NCBI RefSeq assembly: GCF_040712315.1
Contig: NC_134018.1
Coordinates: 47,803,335 to 47,867,334 of the forward strand
Length of the DNA stretch: 64,000 nucleotides
Source: Castanea sativa
Lineage: Eukaryota; Streptophyta; Magnoliopsida; Fagales; Fagaceae
Direction: 5' to 3'
The notes under the pieces are model-generated. The model did not search any database and was not told where the DNA came from. It worked only from the letters and a program-made list of their open reading frames with translations. The translations under genes and the position numbers were made by a program. Of this stretch, positions 48,879-59,369 are shown piece by piece. Positions within the stretch are counted from its first letter, which is position 1. Every line of letters begins with the position of its first letter.

Positions 48879-49218
48879 AGCTCTCTCGGCCACGGAGGGG
48901 AGAACCTTTTTTTTTTTCCTTTTTTGAGAAGGTTTTTTGAGAAGGCGGAGGGGAGAACCTGTATTATGGTTCCAGTGTTTTTTCAAAACTAAAAAATCAA
49001 AAGGTAAAGTAAAATACATATTAGAGCATTCTTAATTGGACCATATATATGTTACAAAGTTCTCATTGGGCCTCAACCCAAAATAGGGTTCTAGGGCTCA
49101 ATAGTTTTTTTATGGGTCTTGACCATCATGGCCCAACTAACACATCCCTTTCTCAGTTTCTCTTGTAAAAAAATTAATAATAAAAAATAAATAAATAGAA
49201 TCTCTCTCTCTCTCCCAC

Positions 49219-49409
49219 GAGAAATTATACAGTCCTTATGGTGCATTATTCCATTACAAGACTCCCACTTAAATAAAATTTATGAGTCAGGTTATGATTA
49301 AAAAAAAAAACATAAACTAATTTCCACTTAACAATTTCAAACATATGGAGTCTTTTAATGGAATGGTGGATAAATGACGTAGTCCACCATAAGAATTGTA
49401 TAATTTCTC
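49219..49409. mobile_element. MITE with 25-bp inverted ends
   Basis: GAGAAATTATACAGTCCTTA then TGGTG (49219-49243) pairs with 49385-49409 as a reverse complement with two mismatches in 25 bases. Total length 191 bases. It lies between the PPR gene and the copied PPR piece. A (CT)n run at 49202-49214 abuts it. Confidence 0.75.
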
Positions 49410-49451
49410 CTCTCACAGACATACACTTGGCTCTATCTTGATAACATAGCA

Positions 49452-49518
49452 AGCCACAAGGCACATTTGAGAAACAATGAGTATCAAATGGCCGTGAACT
49501 TGAAGTAGTGACTCAAGG
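49452..49518 (-). pseudogene. Copied fragment of the PPR gene 5' coding region
   Basis: Bases 49452-49518 match two parts of the PPR coding sequence, about 48622-48651 (CACATTTG.GAAACAA.GAGTA) and 48703-48741 (TATCAAATGGC, ACTTGAAG.AGTGACT.AAGG), with the about 50 bases between them missing. It is a deleted, partial duplicate, not a gene. Confidence 0.65.
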
Positions 49519-49566
49519 GGTTGAGTTGTATATTTTATTGAGACATGTTAATAGGTATTCTTAGGG

Positions 49567-49900
49567 CAATTTTTAATAGACCATATTAGGAAAATTTTAA
49601 AATCACTTTTATGGAAATATAAAAAGCTGACAGAAAAATTAATTAATTTGTTATTTTCCCATAAAATGTTTTTAAAAATAGTTTATAAACCAATGTACTT
49701 AGGGTATTCGTTAACATTTTCTATTTTATTTTAATGTTAATTGGTTAAGACATTTGTTAATAAACTATATTAGGAAAATTTTAGCATTACTTTGATGGGA
49801 AATATAAAAAGTTGACAGAAAAATTAACTTATTTATCATTTTCCCTTAAAATGTTTCCATAAATAATTCCTAAACCAATGCCCTTCCTTAACATTTCCCT
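49567..49900. repeat. Imperfect tandem duplication, unit about 187 bases
   Basis: Two copies share ATATTAGGAAAATTTTA, AAATATAAAAAG.TGACAGA, AAAAATTAA, and CCTAAACCAATG-like blocks at offset about 186-190 bases. AT-rich, noncoding. The outer ends look like short inverted AGGGCA/TGCCCT motifs, so it may be a doubled MITE. Confidence 0.65.
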
Positions 49901-50338
49901 ATTTTATTTTATTTTAGAGGGACAAAACATGAATAATATATTTTTAACAATTCAAAGAATGAGAAAACAAAAGACACAGTATAAATTTCCTTTTAGTACA
50001 ATTTAACTTAATATATTAAAAGCAAATTCGATTTTTTTAAATCATGTATAATTTTATTTTGTACTAATTTTACATTATTAAAATCAAAGAATATATCAGA
50101 AATTTGTTTTCTATTTTGTTGAAGTCTAGTTTTACAATATGGCATGATTGAAAATGGGAAAATGTTAACTCGTCTAGAGAGAAACCCTTCAAATTCTTCT
50201 TATATATTTTTATTGGGTGTGAATTTTGAAAACAACCATTGGATTGCATGTTTTTATTATATCTTTCATGCTTGCAAAATTTAAAAAAAATCGAAGATCA
50301 ATAGTTGTGTCATCAATGACAAGTTTAAATTTAAAGTT

Positions 50339-50710
50339 GGCTAAAATGCAAAACTGATCATTTAAGTTTCTTCAGATTTCATTTTAGTCCTCTAACTTTG
50401 CTTTTGTTCATTTCAGTCCTCTAAGTTTCAGATTTATTCAATTAAGGCATTTTTATTAACTTTTGTTAAATTTTTTTGAAAAAAAAAATATTGAAAATAT
50501 TTTTCAATCATTAATTGAATTTTTTTAATTTAAAAAATTTGAAGAAAAATTTATAAAATTGAAATATTAACCACAACATATAACAAAAGTTGATGGAAAA
50601 GCCTTAATTAAATAAACTTGAAAGTTAGAGGACTAAAATGAACAAAAGAAAAGTCAGAGGATTGAAATGAAATCGAAAGAAACTTAGAGGGTCAATTTTG
50701 CATTTTACCC
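50339..50710. mobile_element. Mutator-type foldback MITE with perfect 9-bp duplication
   Basis: Both arms (about 110-130 bases) are inverted copies starting GGCTAAAATGCAAAACTGAT and, reversed, GGGTAAAATGCAAAATTGAC. The direct repeat TTTAAAGTT lies at 50330-50338 and 50711-50719. Length 372 bases. Long arms plus a 9-base duplication fit Mutator-like MITEs. Confidence 0.88.
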
Positions 50711-51484
50711 TTTAAAGTTTTTGGGTAAAATATTATACATAAAAAATACGTATGTTGATTGAATAGTAAATAACATTCGATTTGAACGAAATTTGACATA
50801 CATGTTAGGAACATAAAGAACATATAATCTAACAGTTAGATTTTCAAAATTCACATTCAATAAAACGATATAAGAGGAGTCTACATAGTTTCTCTCTAAA
50901 CTAGTTTGGAGAAACATTTTTCTTGAAAATGCTTGTTCAATAGTGGAGTAGAAATTTAAAAACTAGTAAGCACAGTTACAACTATTCTCTATAAATTTGA
51001 AGGTTTTGTTCTTTTTATGTGGCAAAAAAACAAAATTTCCCTGAAAATTGGGTGCTTTTTTTGATCAATAGAAAATGATATCAATTTAAACAAGTTTTAG
51101 TCTGCTCCAAACACCAAAAGAGGGGGGAACTATATTCCAAATAATGTGTTATTAAAATATTTGTGTGTTACGAATTATGATAAACATATGTTCCGTTTGT
51201 TTCAAAATAAAATATATTTATTTGGAAATTGTTTTTAAGATGAAAACATTTTTATAGGGAAAAGAAAATCGCTTGTTTTTAATTCGTATTTTGCCAACCC
51301 AATCAAAAAGGCATTGGACTCATTGGGCCTCGACCCAATATGAGGAAACAAAATTCATTTATGTATTTTTGCCGCGTATGTTGTGAATTTTGACGCCCAA
51401 CGGAAGATATTTATCCTAATTCCTATACCATTCCTTACAACGTTGGGAATGCTACACCTTCATGGATTAGGATGAGTTGCCTTC
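50711..51484. other. AT-rich upstream region of the B3 gene
   Basis: No gene, no clear transposon; the last 200 bases form the presumed promoter of the B3 gene. Confidence 0.5.
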
Positions 51485-51492
51485 TATATAAG
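51485..51492 (+). promoter_or_regulatory. TATA box of the B3 gene
   Basis: TATATAAG lies 82 bases before the start codon at 51574, consistent with a leader of about 50 bases. Sequence-only inference. Confidence 0.6.
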
Positions 51493-51573
51493 TCCCGCTA
51501 TCCCTTCTCTTCAACCTCCCCGAAACACAAACACAAACCCTTTGTCTTTCTTTGTTAATTTCTTTCGTTTCTC

Positions 51574-52194
51574 ATGTTTCCTGTGCTACAATCCAAGCAA
51601 AACCAAGGAGAAAAAGATGGCGAAAACAGTGAACTTTCGTTGGAACCATCGCTTTCTTCCGTAACCGATGAGATTATTTCCTCCTCTGCTTGTGAAACTA
51701 CTGAAAAAGAGCCTGAGTTCCATAATTTTTTACCTATTCCAGTGATCGATCGACTCCAATCCAGTTTGATAAACGAGTTTGTCCCCAAAACCCATCATCA
51801 ATCTGAGGAGGTTTCAACGGAATTGAAGCTTGGTTTATATGACCCTTGGGTTATGAAGAAGAAGATTACGGTAAGTGATATTGACAGTTTGTCAAGGCTC
51901 TTGATAGCGAAGGACTTGGTAAAGGAGCATATTTTGCCGCAATGGGACACAAGCTTCATTGAAGGCATTAAGGAAGGGGTAGCAGTCGCTGTTTGGGATT
52001 TTGATACCAAGACCGAACATCAATTGCGCTTCAAACAATGGTCAAGTAATGGGAGTTACGTCTTCAATGGAATGTGGAATCGAGATTTTGTGAGTAGGAG
52101 GCAACTGAAAGTAGGTGATGAGATTGGACTTTTTTGGGATCAAAGCAATTCAAGATGCAATTTTAGCGTTCTCAACCGGGCTTCGAGCAATTAA
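51574..52194 (+). CDS. B3 DNA-binding domain protein
   Basis: Single-exon ORF of 206 codons. Residues about 90-200 form one B3 domain: KKKITVSDIDSLSRLLIAKD, VKEHILPQWD, then WDFDTKTEHQLRFKQW, SYVFNGMWNRDFVSRRQLKVGD, EIGLFWD. This layout matches the small plant B3 group typified by Arabidopsis At2g33720-like proteins (REM-like; from memory). The N-terminal 85 residues are acidic and Ser/Glu-rich, likely disordered. B3 proteins bind DNA in the nucleus; the target site is unknown here. The start is the first ATG after the TATA box and has no competing upstream ATG in frame. No paralogue was seen in the window. Confidence 0.88.
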   Translation: MFPVLQSKQNQGEKDGENSELSLEPSLSSVTDEIISSSACETTEKEPEFHNFLPIPVIDRLQSSLINEFVPKTHHQSEEVSTELKLGLYDPWVMKKKITVSDIDSLSRLLIAKDLVKEHILPQWDTSFIEGIKEGVAVAVWDFDTKTEHQLRFKQWSSNGSYVFNGMWNRDFVSRRQLKVGDEIGLFWDQSNSRCNFSVLNRASSN

Positions 52195-52403
52195 TCCGCT
52201 CTTAATTTACTAGTTTTCTTTTGCAATTCCTCAACTGTGACTATAGACTTACTAGCTAATTGTCAAATAGCTTGTTAATAGAAGCTAAGTTTATTTATTG
52301 ATTTATTTTTAACTTGTGAAGCTTGAAACATTGTACAATTTTAGGCTAATCTATGACTTCTTTTTCGTTTTCTATCTTTTCCCTTCCTAGTTGCACAAGC
52401 AAC

Positions 52404-52935
52404 TAGGGGTGTGCAGCCAACCCGCCAAAACTGACCTGACTCAACCCAACCCGTCGAGTTGGGTCGGTTTTTAGGGCTTGGTGGTTGGGTTGGGTTACTA
52501 ATTTTTTATTTTATAGCGGGTCGGGTTGGGTTTGGGTCATAAAATTCCAAACCCGACCCGACCCACCCATATATTTAATTATATATATATAAAATATATT
52601 ATATAATTAATAAATTTTTAAAAATAATTAGCTCTTCCTATCCTATATAAAAGCTAATTAATTCACACAAACTCTAGTAAATTATAATTGTTATTTAGTC
52701 ATTAGTGTTGTTTGCCTTTAAGGAGTTACATTGATATTAATCTTTGGGTTTTTTAAATATATTTATATTTATATTTTTTTCTACTCAATTTAATAATAAT
52801 AATAAAAATTTATACAACCCATGGGTTCAACCCGACCCATGTGGGTGGGTTGGGTTGAATTTTTTTTGACCCACCATGATGGACTGGGTCAAAAATCTCC
52901 TTAACCCAACTCAACCCGACCCATGCACACCCCTA
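52404..52935. mobile_element. hAT-like TIR element, 532 bp
   Basis: Perfect 12-base inverted ends TAGGGGTGTGCA and TGCACACCCCTA. The body has AACCCGACCC/GGGTCGGGTT blocks at both ends and an AT-rich centre. Possible worn 8-base flanks (CAAGCAAC / TGTACAAC) match only in half. A second, truncated copy begins at about 63626. It lies about 210 bases after the B3 stop. Confidence 0.8.
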
Positions 52936-53703
52936 TGTACAACTATTAGTATATCCTTTTAAACTTGTTAATGTTAAAGTTTCTGGTTTTAATTCAATGT
53001 ATTGCTGAGGTAGATGTAAATCATTACTAGGATTAATGCGATTATGAAGAGTGATCTTAGCCATTTGAGTTAGTTCTTGATGCGAATAAATTGACTTGAA
53101 GATTTTGTCATTTTTAGGCTTACATTGTGATAGATATATAGGTTGAGATTTAAGGCCTCAAAAAAAAAAAAAAAAACCATTTTAGACTCAACCATTTGTT
53201 GGGTATAGCCATGTAAGTGAAGTCCCACGTTAAATAATAGTAACAAGATGAGTGGTTAGTACAATATAGGTTTTTGTTTGTTTGTTTGTTTTTTTTTTTG
53301 AATTTGCAATTTTGATTAAAAAAAGAGGAACATATGGGCAATTTACCTTACAAATAGAGGCTCCAGCAAATGCCCAATAACCTCTACCCAACAACCCATA
53401 AAAAACCACAAACACTCTGAACATCCCCCACAAACACTCAAAAAGACTAAATAAGACAATCAAAGCTCCTGGTAGTATACTTTGATATAATATAGTTGAA
53501 TCCAAAGTACAAGCACATTTTATTTTATTTTTCTTGAAACATATCAAAATTTTAGTCTAAACTATGACTTCTTTTTCGTTTTTCGTTTTCCCTTCTTAGT
53601 GGCTTGTACAACTTTTGGTATATTTTTTACAATTGCTCAGGAAATGAAACAAACTTGTTAATGTTAACTTTGAGATTTCTGAGGTTGATCAATTCAATGC
53701 TAT

Positions 53704-53746
<43 letters not shown>

Positions 53747-54374
53747 CTTTCATGGAGGATGTGGTGAAAGCATTTTAATGGTGAGAAAGAAATACAGATT
53801 CTAGCATCTTGAGAACTCAATAAACTTTGTAGTAAGCAAAGACGCATATTGGCTGAAAGAGGTGTTATGCCACTTTTGGTTATGAATCTTCTTCGTTCGC
53901 ATGACTAGTTAACTTCGTGTACAATCTAATTCGGGGTGGCTTTGAACTCTCAACATGCTCTTTAAAAACAGTGCGCTGCAAAATTAATATGGAAAGTTTC
54001 TCTCTACCCCATGCTCTTTGATTAATTAGTGGGACTATGGAAAATTTTACTATAATAGTTGAGCTTTTTTTGGGGTGCAAAGGAACCTATATATATATAC
54101 ACACGCGCGCGCACACTTATAACTCTCAAATGACTACCTAAAGCTATAGTATTGGTATTGGATTGGAAGCAAAAGCTATTGTATTGGTATTGTCACACGA
54201 AGTCAGGAGAGTTCTGTAGGACTTGATGCAAGAGATTAATATTCAGTGTTAGTGGATGATAGAACCGAACATTTCCATATAAATTGTGTAGTTCTTTTTT
54301 ATAGAACAAAAAAGAAAGCATAGTTTCAAGTTTCAACAAATTAATGGTAACATATTCATATCAATGGAAGGGAA
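52936..54374. other. Intergenic DNA with A-runs, (GA)n and TA/CA/CG alternating run
   Basis: Holds poly-A at 53160-53176, a (GA)n run at 53708-53741 and an alternating purine-pyrimidine tract at 54090-54117 (TA, then CA/CG units). A T-run near 53288 with downstream A-rich sequence could be a LINE tail but has no convincing coding match. No gene seen. Confidence 0.5.
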
Positions 54375-54525
54375 ATGCCGTCCACAATATTTTTACAACA
54401 AATCATAAATGATTAATTGTTATTAATTCAAATTTGAATCTACCATTGAGATTACTTTTTGCCCCAACAATAATAATCGGCAATAACCTACCACTTAAAA
54501 TTTGTTGTGAAAATATTATGGACAT
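54375..54525. mobile_element. MITE, family copy also at 57972-58131
   Basis: Ends ATGCCGTCCACAATATTTTT and, reversed, ATGTCCATAATATTTTCACA form an imperfect inverted repeat of about 30 bases. The related copy 3.5 kb away has the same ends and a similar AT-rich core. Confidence 0.7.
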
Positions 54526-54781
54526 AACATATCTCTAAATAGAAATGTGTTTTTTTTTTTTAACTTTCTTGTCAAATAAGCTAAAAGATGTTCCTATTAA
54601 TTACTATTCATTCATGCATGATCACTAAGCAACTACATTGATTAAATTGTGAAAATTTCAGCCTATTGCAATAATTATGTTTACTAGCTGCTGGCTATTG
54701 ATATATATTGGCTTTTGAGGGTCTTGGGCGAGGCATATGGGTTTCCGAGTTTATTGTTTAGGACTCTTTTTTGGACTAGGT

Positions 54782-54892
54782 TTAGGTCCAGTGCATCTAG
54801 CGCACTGGACCCAATCAAATGGTGACATGTGTCTCAAAGTGGACACATGTCATCGTCTTAACAGGTCCAGTGTTACTGGACACTGGACCTAA
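54782..54892. repeat. Three consecutive hairpins inside a short inverted repeat
   Basis: Outer ends TTAGGTCCAGTG and CACTGGACCTAA are perfect inverted repeats. Within lie three separate hairpins: GGTCCAGTG/CACTGGACC (54785-54812), GACATGTGT/ACACATGTC (54824-54851) and again GGTCCAGTG/CACTGGACC (54864-54889). Probably a small MITE, but no target duplication is visible. Confidence 0.8.
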
Positions 54893-55690
54893 GCTTTGAC
54901 CCCTATTTTTTTCAATTGGTACTTGAACATACAATAACTTTTAATGACTAAGATTGAGCGTTAAAAAAAAAAAATTAATCTCAACATTTGAATGAAATTT
55001 TTTAGCAAAAGTTAAAATGTGAAAAGTTAAAAGGTAAAAATTATTCTGGGAAAAATAGAAGCTATTGCATGTGGATGTTGTACGATTCTGATCTCAATCC
55101 CTTCTACTTATTTATACTTTCTTTTGAATTTGAACCAACTTTCCAATTCGAATAGACATGTTATTTTTTGGTTGTTTTGCATTGAATCGCGTAAGTCTAA
55201 TTTGCTAGGCCACAATTTGAATTCTTTATTCCGCATCACAATAAGACTTAAAGCCCAAACTAAGCATTAATATTTTTTCCTTGAGTCTGACTGATTTGCT
55301 TAAAAAGAAGCTCAATTATCTCTTATTTAATAATTTTTTTTTGGGGTCAGCAGACTAATTACGAGAAATTGAATTGCATTAGAGTCTGTATTAACATTCA
55401 TGATGGATAAAGCTTAAACTCATCCAATCTAAACGCCAGAGAAATACAAAATCAACTCAATGAAAGAGACAAATCAGTTCAGATCCAATTGGTCATATCT
55501 TCAAACCAAGGTTATTCATATTCTATTGATACACACATTACAACTTTTACAATCTCATAAATATTTTAGCTTTGTTGATTGAGTCAAAAAGCACTAACAC
55601 CATATTACATATCTATGCAAAATAAAGACATAATCTCCATCCATTTAGTGTTCATGAGAGGACAAATAATGGTGAATCAACTATTAAACA
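54893..55690. other. Intergenic, no feature recognised
   Basis: AT-rich sequence downstream (in gene sense) of the minus-strand membrane protein gene. Nothing definite. Confidence 0.5.
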
Positions 55691-57491
55691 TTATGCCATT
55701 TCCTCCATTTGTGTCTCTGCCTCGTTGGGAGTTAGCATGGGAGATCCATTGGGCGTTTGGGAAGGTGCTTGCCATATTGATTCGAGGATTTGTGGGTATG
55801 AGCTATAAAGTATACACACAAAACTAAATGCACATATAATGAACATAAACCACCCAAAGGGAGGGACAAGTATCAAAATGAGCAAGTCACAAACAAAAGC
55901 TCCACAAATAAGACACACAAATTCAACTAAAAGGAGAGAACTATTGTGGGAATTTGGTAGTGTCACCATTGCCAATGCTATAGTGCCGGTACATACATCT
56001 ATTATTAATAGCACCATGATCACACTGTGTTCGTGGAATAGAGCACCATCTGAGTTTTGATACTTCAATCCGACGAGGGCGAGCAAAAAACTAAAAGAAA
56101 AACCGAACACAGCAAGAAATTGCTTCAAGAAACGGAGTTCTTGCTCAGATCTAGACATAAAAACATTGAAATGCCTCAGATTATGTACAAAAGATAGTTT
56201 TTTTTTTTTTTTGGAATAATATGCATCATATTGTTAAAGGTTGATAAGAATTAAATGAACAGTTGTCACATTCCAATTTTTTTTTTGGCTTGGTTGCTAA
56301 CAAGTAACAAGTGTGCAACATGGCATGTTTTGATATGTATAACATAGGGAAATGTTTTGGTGTATATAATAGGGTCAAGATAGCCTCAATTTTTAACTAA
56401 AGTTGGACAAAAATTGCAAAAACTTTATCCCATGTTCAAAGATGTTAGCTACTTAGTGTATAAAATCTTATAATGTTGTGCCAAAAGTCTAAACTAACCC
56501 TTGGCTTAGTAAATCCCACATTCTTGAAAAATTGGGATGATTTTACCAACTATCATGCATAAGGAAACTCTTTGCATCTTAAATAAGAAATTCGACAATA
56601 AAATCTAATATTTGTTTTGGATCGACAGCAAAAAAAAGTTATGAGAAAGAAACAAGGCAAAGAAAAAGAAAATAGAACCATTAATAATACTTTGGCTTGA
56701 CTCTCAAAATTTAACCCGGCTTAACATCCAAAGGTAACATCTTTGGATTTTATGTAAAGTCCCAAAAGTTTTCACTTTTACAATTACAAACCTAACAATT
56801 AAAACAGGGGAAGAAGAAAGAACCAAAAAGAAAAATACTTAGAAGGAAATGACCAAAAAAAAAAAAAATCAGGGCATTAACCCATCAAAAGCCAGAATAT
56901 ATAAGATTAAACTACAAGTTCCCAACTTATTTACTTCAAAACATCACGATCATAGTTTATGCACCATGTATTACAAGGTTGTAGCTTGGTTGGGTTGTCG
57001 GGTAGTTAAACACACTGACTCCAGGTCTTAGAAACACACTGACTCCAGGTCTTAGAAACACACCCAGTCCACACATACACAACACAACAGAGGAGATGAA
57101 GTTTAAGTAGTTGATTATACGCCAGAGGCTTCTTTATACTTGAACGTGGAAGCTCCAATCCAATGCTTGAAAAAACAATAAAAAAATCACATCCAATTTA
57201 TCTTTCATTTCCATATCTATCATTGAGTGCAATTTAATGAGCATTAATTGAACGCACATAAGCAACCAACCTTATTTAGCAAAACACTTAAAAAGGAAAA
57301 ATGATCATGTAGGTTTAGGAGCTAAAAACGTCTTGTTTGTTTAAATAAATTAGTACTAAACCATGGAGCTTTTAAGTCTTTGCACTACTAGAATTCATGG
57401 CTAAACAGAGAAATGTAGAACCAAAAAACTAAAGCAAGAAACTTTGTACTAACCTTTCGGAAAGAAGATTGCTCAAATTGTTGCTGTCCAT
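55691..57491 (-). CDS. Small four-helix membrane protein, unknown function
   Basis: Two exons on the minus strand: 57491-57454 (38 bases) and 56150-55691 (TAA), 165 aa. The join reads MDSNNLSNLLSER|SEQELRFLKQ, with a codon split across a GT-AG intron of 1303 bases. Four hydrophobic segments follow: FLAVFGFSFSFLLALVGL, HSVIMVLLIIDVCTGTIALA, SLLLVEFVCLICGAFVCDLL with ILILV, and WFMFIICAFSFVCILY. The C-terminus is hydrophilic (SQTPNGSPMLTPNEAETQME). No signal peptide or catalytic motif; I do not recognise the family. The frame also opens at an internal ATG (56158), inside the intron, which I reject because the spliced start gives a better N-terminus and a TATA box upstream. The intron holds a 25-base tandem duplication (about 57014-57063). 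Confidence 0.75.
57014..57063. repeat. Perfect 25-bp tandem duplication
   Basis: CTGACTCCAGGTCTTAGAAA plus CACAC occurs twice in a row inside the intron of the membrane protein gene. Confidence 0.9.
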
Positions 57492-57617
57492 CCTGAACTG
57501 AGTGAAAAATTTGGGTATGTTCGGAACAGAGGGAGATGGAGAGGAAAATGGAAATGGTTTATCAGCTCTGTGTTCTGGTCTTTTGTGCTTGCTTCCATTG
57601 CAATTGAAAGAGTTGGG

Positions 57618-57625
57618 TATTTATA
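57618..57625 (-). promoter_or_regulatory. TATA box of the membrane protein gene
   Basis: The minus strand reads TATAAATA, 127 bases before the start codon at 57491. Position fits a leader of about 95 bases. Inferred. Confidence 0.5.
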
Positions 57626-57971
57626 TTTGCTTCTTGGTCGTGTGGTGGACCATCACAAAGAAAACCAATAGAAAATTCCTTTTGATTAGGCATAGTCTGC
57701 ATAGACATTACAAAATCCGAATTGAACGGGGGTGTACCAAATGGATTCGCCGTATTTTTGAGTCATTCGGGAAAAAAACGGACCATTCCTATGATTGTCT
57801 ATTGGTTTAAGGTATCCTATGATTCTTTATGATGTCAAAGTCTCATGGTCAGACAGCTTTTTTGCCTGCTACTCTCTCTACTCTCTCATATTAGATCTAC
57901 ACAAAATTTCCAACATGTACATAATTGACTTTTATTTCATGCAAAATGTCACTTATATTCTCTTAAACAAA

Positions 57972-58131
57972 TGTTATTTCCATAACATCTTCACAATAAA
58001 TTTTAAGTGGCAGACTGTTATTAGTTGTTATGGATTGACAAAAAAGTAATTTAAATTGTAAATTCAAATTAGAACAAATAACAAATTAACAACTTACCAC
58101 ATATAATTTGTTGTGAAAATATTGTGGACAT
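57972..58131. mobile_element. MITE, family copy of 54375-54525
   Basis: Inverted ends (ATTTCCATAACATCTTCACA on the left; reversed right end GTCCACAATATTTTCACAAC) enclose about 160 bases. It lies upstream of the membrane protein gene. Confidence 0.6.
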
Positions 58132-58207
58132 ATCACTTTTCATTTTCTCAAGTAATATGTCTCCTTAAAAAAAAGGTACAAATATGTGGAATGTTTAAGA
58201 GTATTAA

Positions 58208-58526
58208 TCTATATTATATATAAGAGAATTCCCTTCTTTCAACTGGACTTTTATGTGATTCAAAAATACCCTCATTAATAAAGGAAAAATTCTTTTAGAA
58301 ATAGGGTCATAAATGTCAAATAATAAATTTTATTTCAAAATAAAAAGAGAATTCCTAAAATTTAGGATTTTTTCCCTTCACGTTTAAAAAAGAAATTACT
58401 ATTATTATTTATCTCTAAAATTTATCATTTTTATTTATTTGAAAAATAAAAAAATATTTTTAAATTAAAATAGATGCAAATTTTAACCTTTATCGAAAAA
58501 AATAGAAGAGCCTACTCAGGGGCTAG
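58208..58526 (+). mobile_element. Non-autonomous Helitron-like element
   Basis: Begins TCTATATTATATATAAGAGA after an A and ends CTAG before a T, i.e. inserted between A and T. A short hairpin (AGCC...GGCT) sits at the very 3' end, before CTAG (the CTRR rule). These are the terminal hallmarks of plant Helitrons. 319 bases, AT-rich, no ORF. Confidence 0.6.
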
Positions 58527-59336
58527 TAATAATATAAGTAATTGCATGGATTTTAATTATTTATCACTAAATCACAACAAAAAAACTCACTACTACGTGA
58601 CATTCAATTTTCATTTTTAAAGATCTTTTCTTAAAAAAAAATATATAGCGTCCAAATAAATTTTGTATTTCTTTGGTGTAACACAATGCTCTTACATTCA
58701 GCCTTTGGGATCAATTTGGCAGGTTTGTTAAGATTTGGTATTGGTTGTTAAAGAGTACATTTTTTTTGAAAAATAAATTCTAAGCCTCAAATAATGTAAA
58801 AAGAGTCAGCTATTCCATTCTCATTTTTAAGCTGACCCAATTTTCTAGCTATCCTTTTCTAGTGCGACTTCCCTGGATGTTTCCTTAGCCTTGCCTACAC
58901 GTATCGAAACCACCGTCTTTTTAAAGAGGCCGAATTTTTGGGGTGTCCCATTTTTTTGTGTTAGTTTGGGATGCCGTACTATTATTGCCATTTCTAATTT
59001 TCTTTTCTTTTACCTTTCGATCTAAACTCTTCTTATCTTTTTATATCATAATCAAAAGAAGAAAAAAAAAAACTGTTATTAACCTTTTTATTTCAATTTA
59101 TATAAATTTCTTTAAATTGATAAATAAAAAATATAATGGTGAATTTATATGATGCAGTCTTATCATTTTCTCTCATTTCCATTTTAATATTTTAATATCC
59201 ATTCTCAATCCTTCCCTACTTATAATTAAAACATCCAAAATCCAAAGAAGAGCAGGGAGGATAACCACCTCCTATTTTCTCATGGATGGAATCATAATTT
59301 TATGATTTTATCTTTAGGGGGGCAAAAAAAATGCAT

Positions 59337-59369
<33 letters not shown>

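Noticed and set aside
48879..49019. 47-residue N-terminal extension of the PPR protein
   Set aside because: The extension covers a poly-T/A-rich stretch and lacks a sensible targeting peptide, while the ATG at 48878 starts a good presequence.
53230..53547. Minus-strand ORF of 105 codons with hydrophobic stretch
   Set aside because: Lies over A/T-runs beside probable LINE tail sequence; no family resemblance, start or splice context to support a gene.
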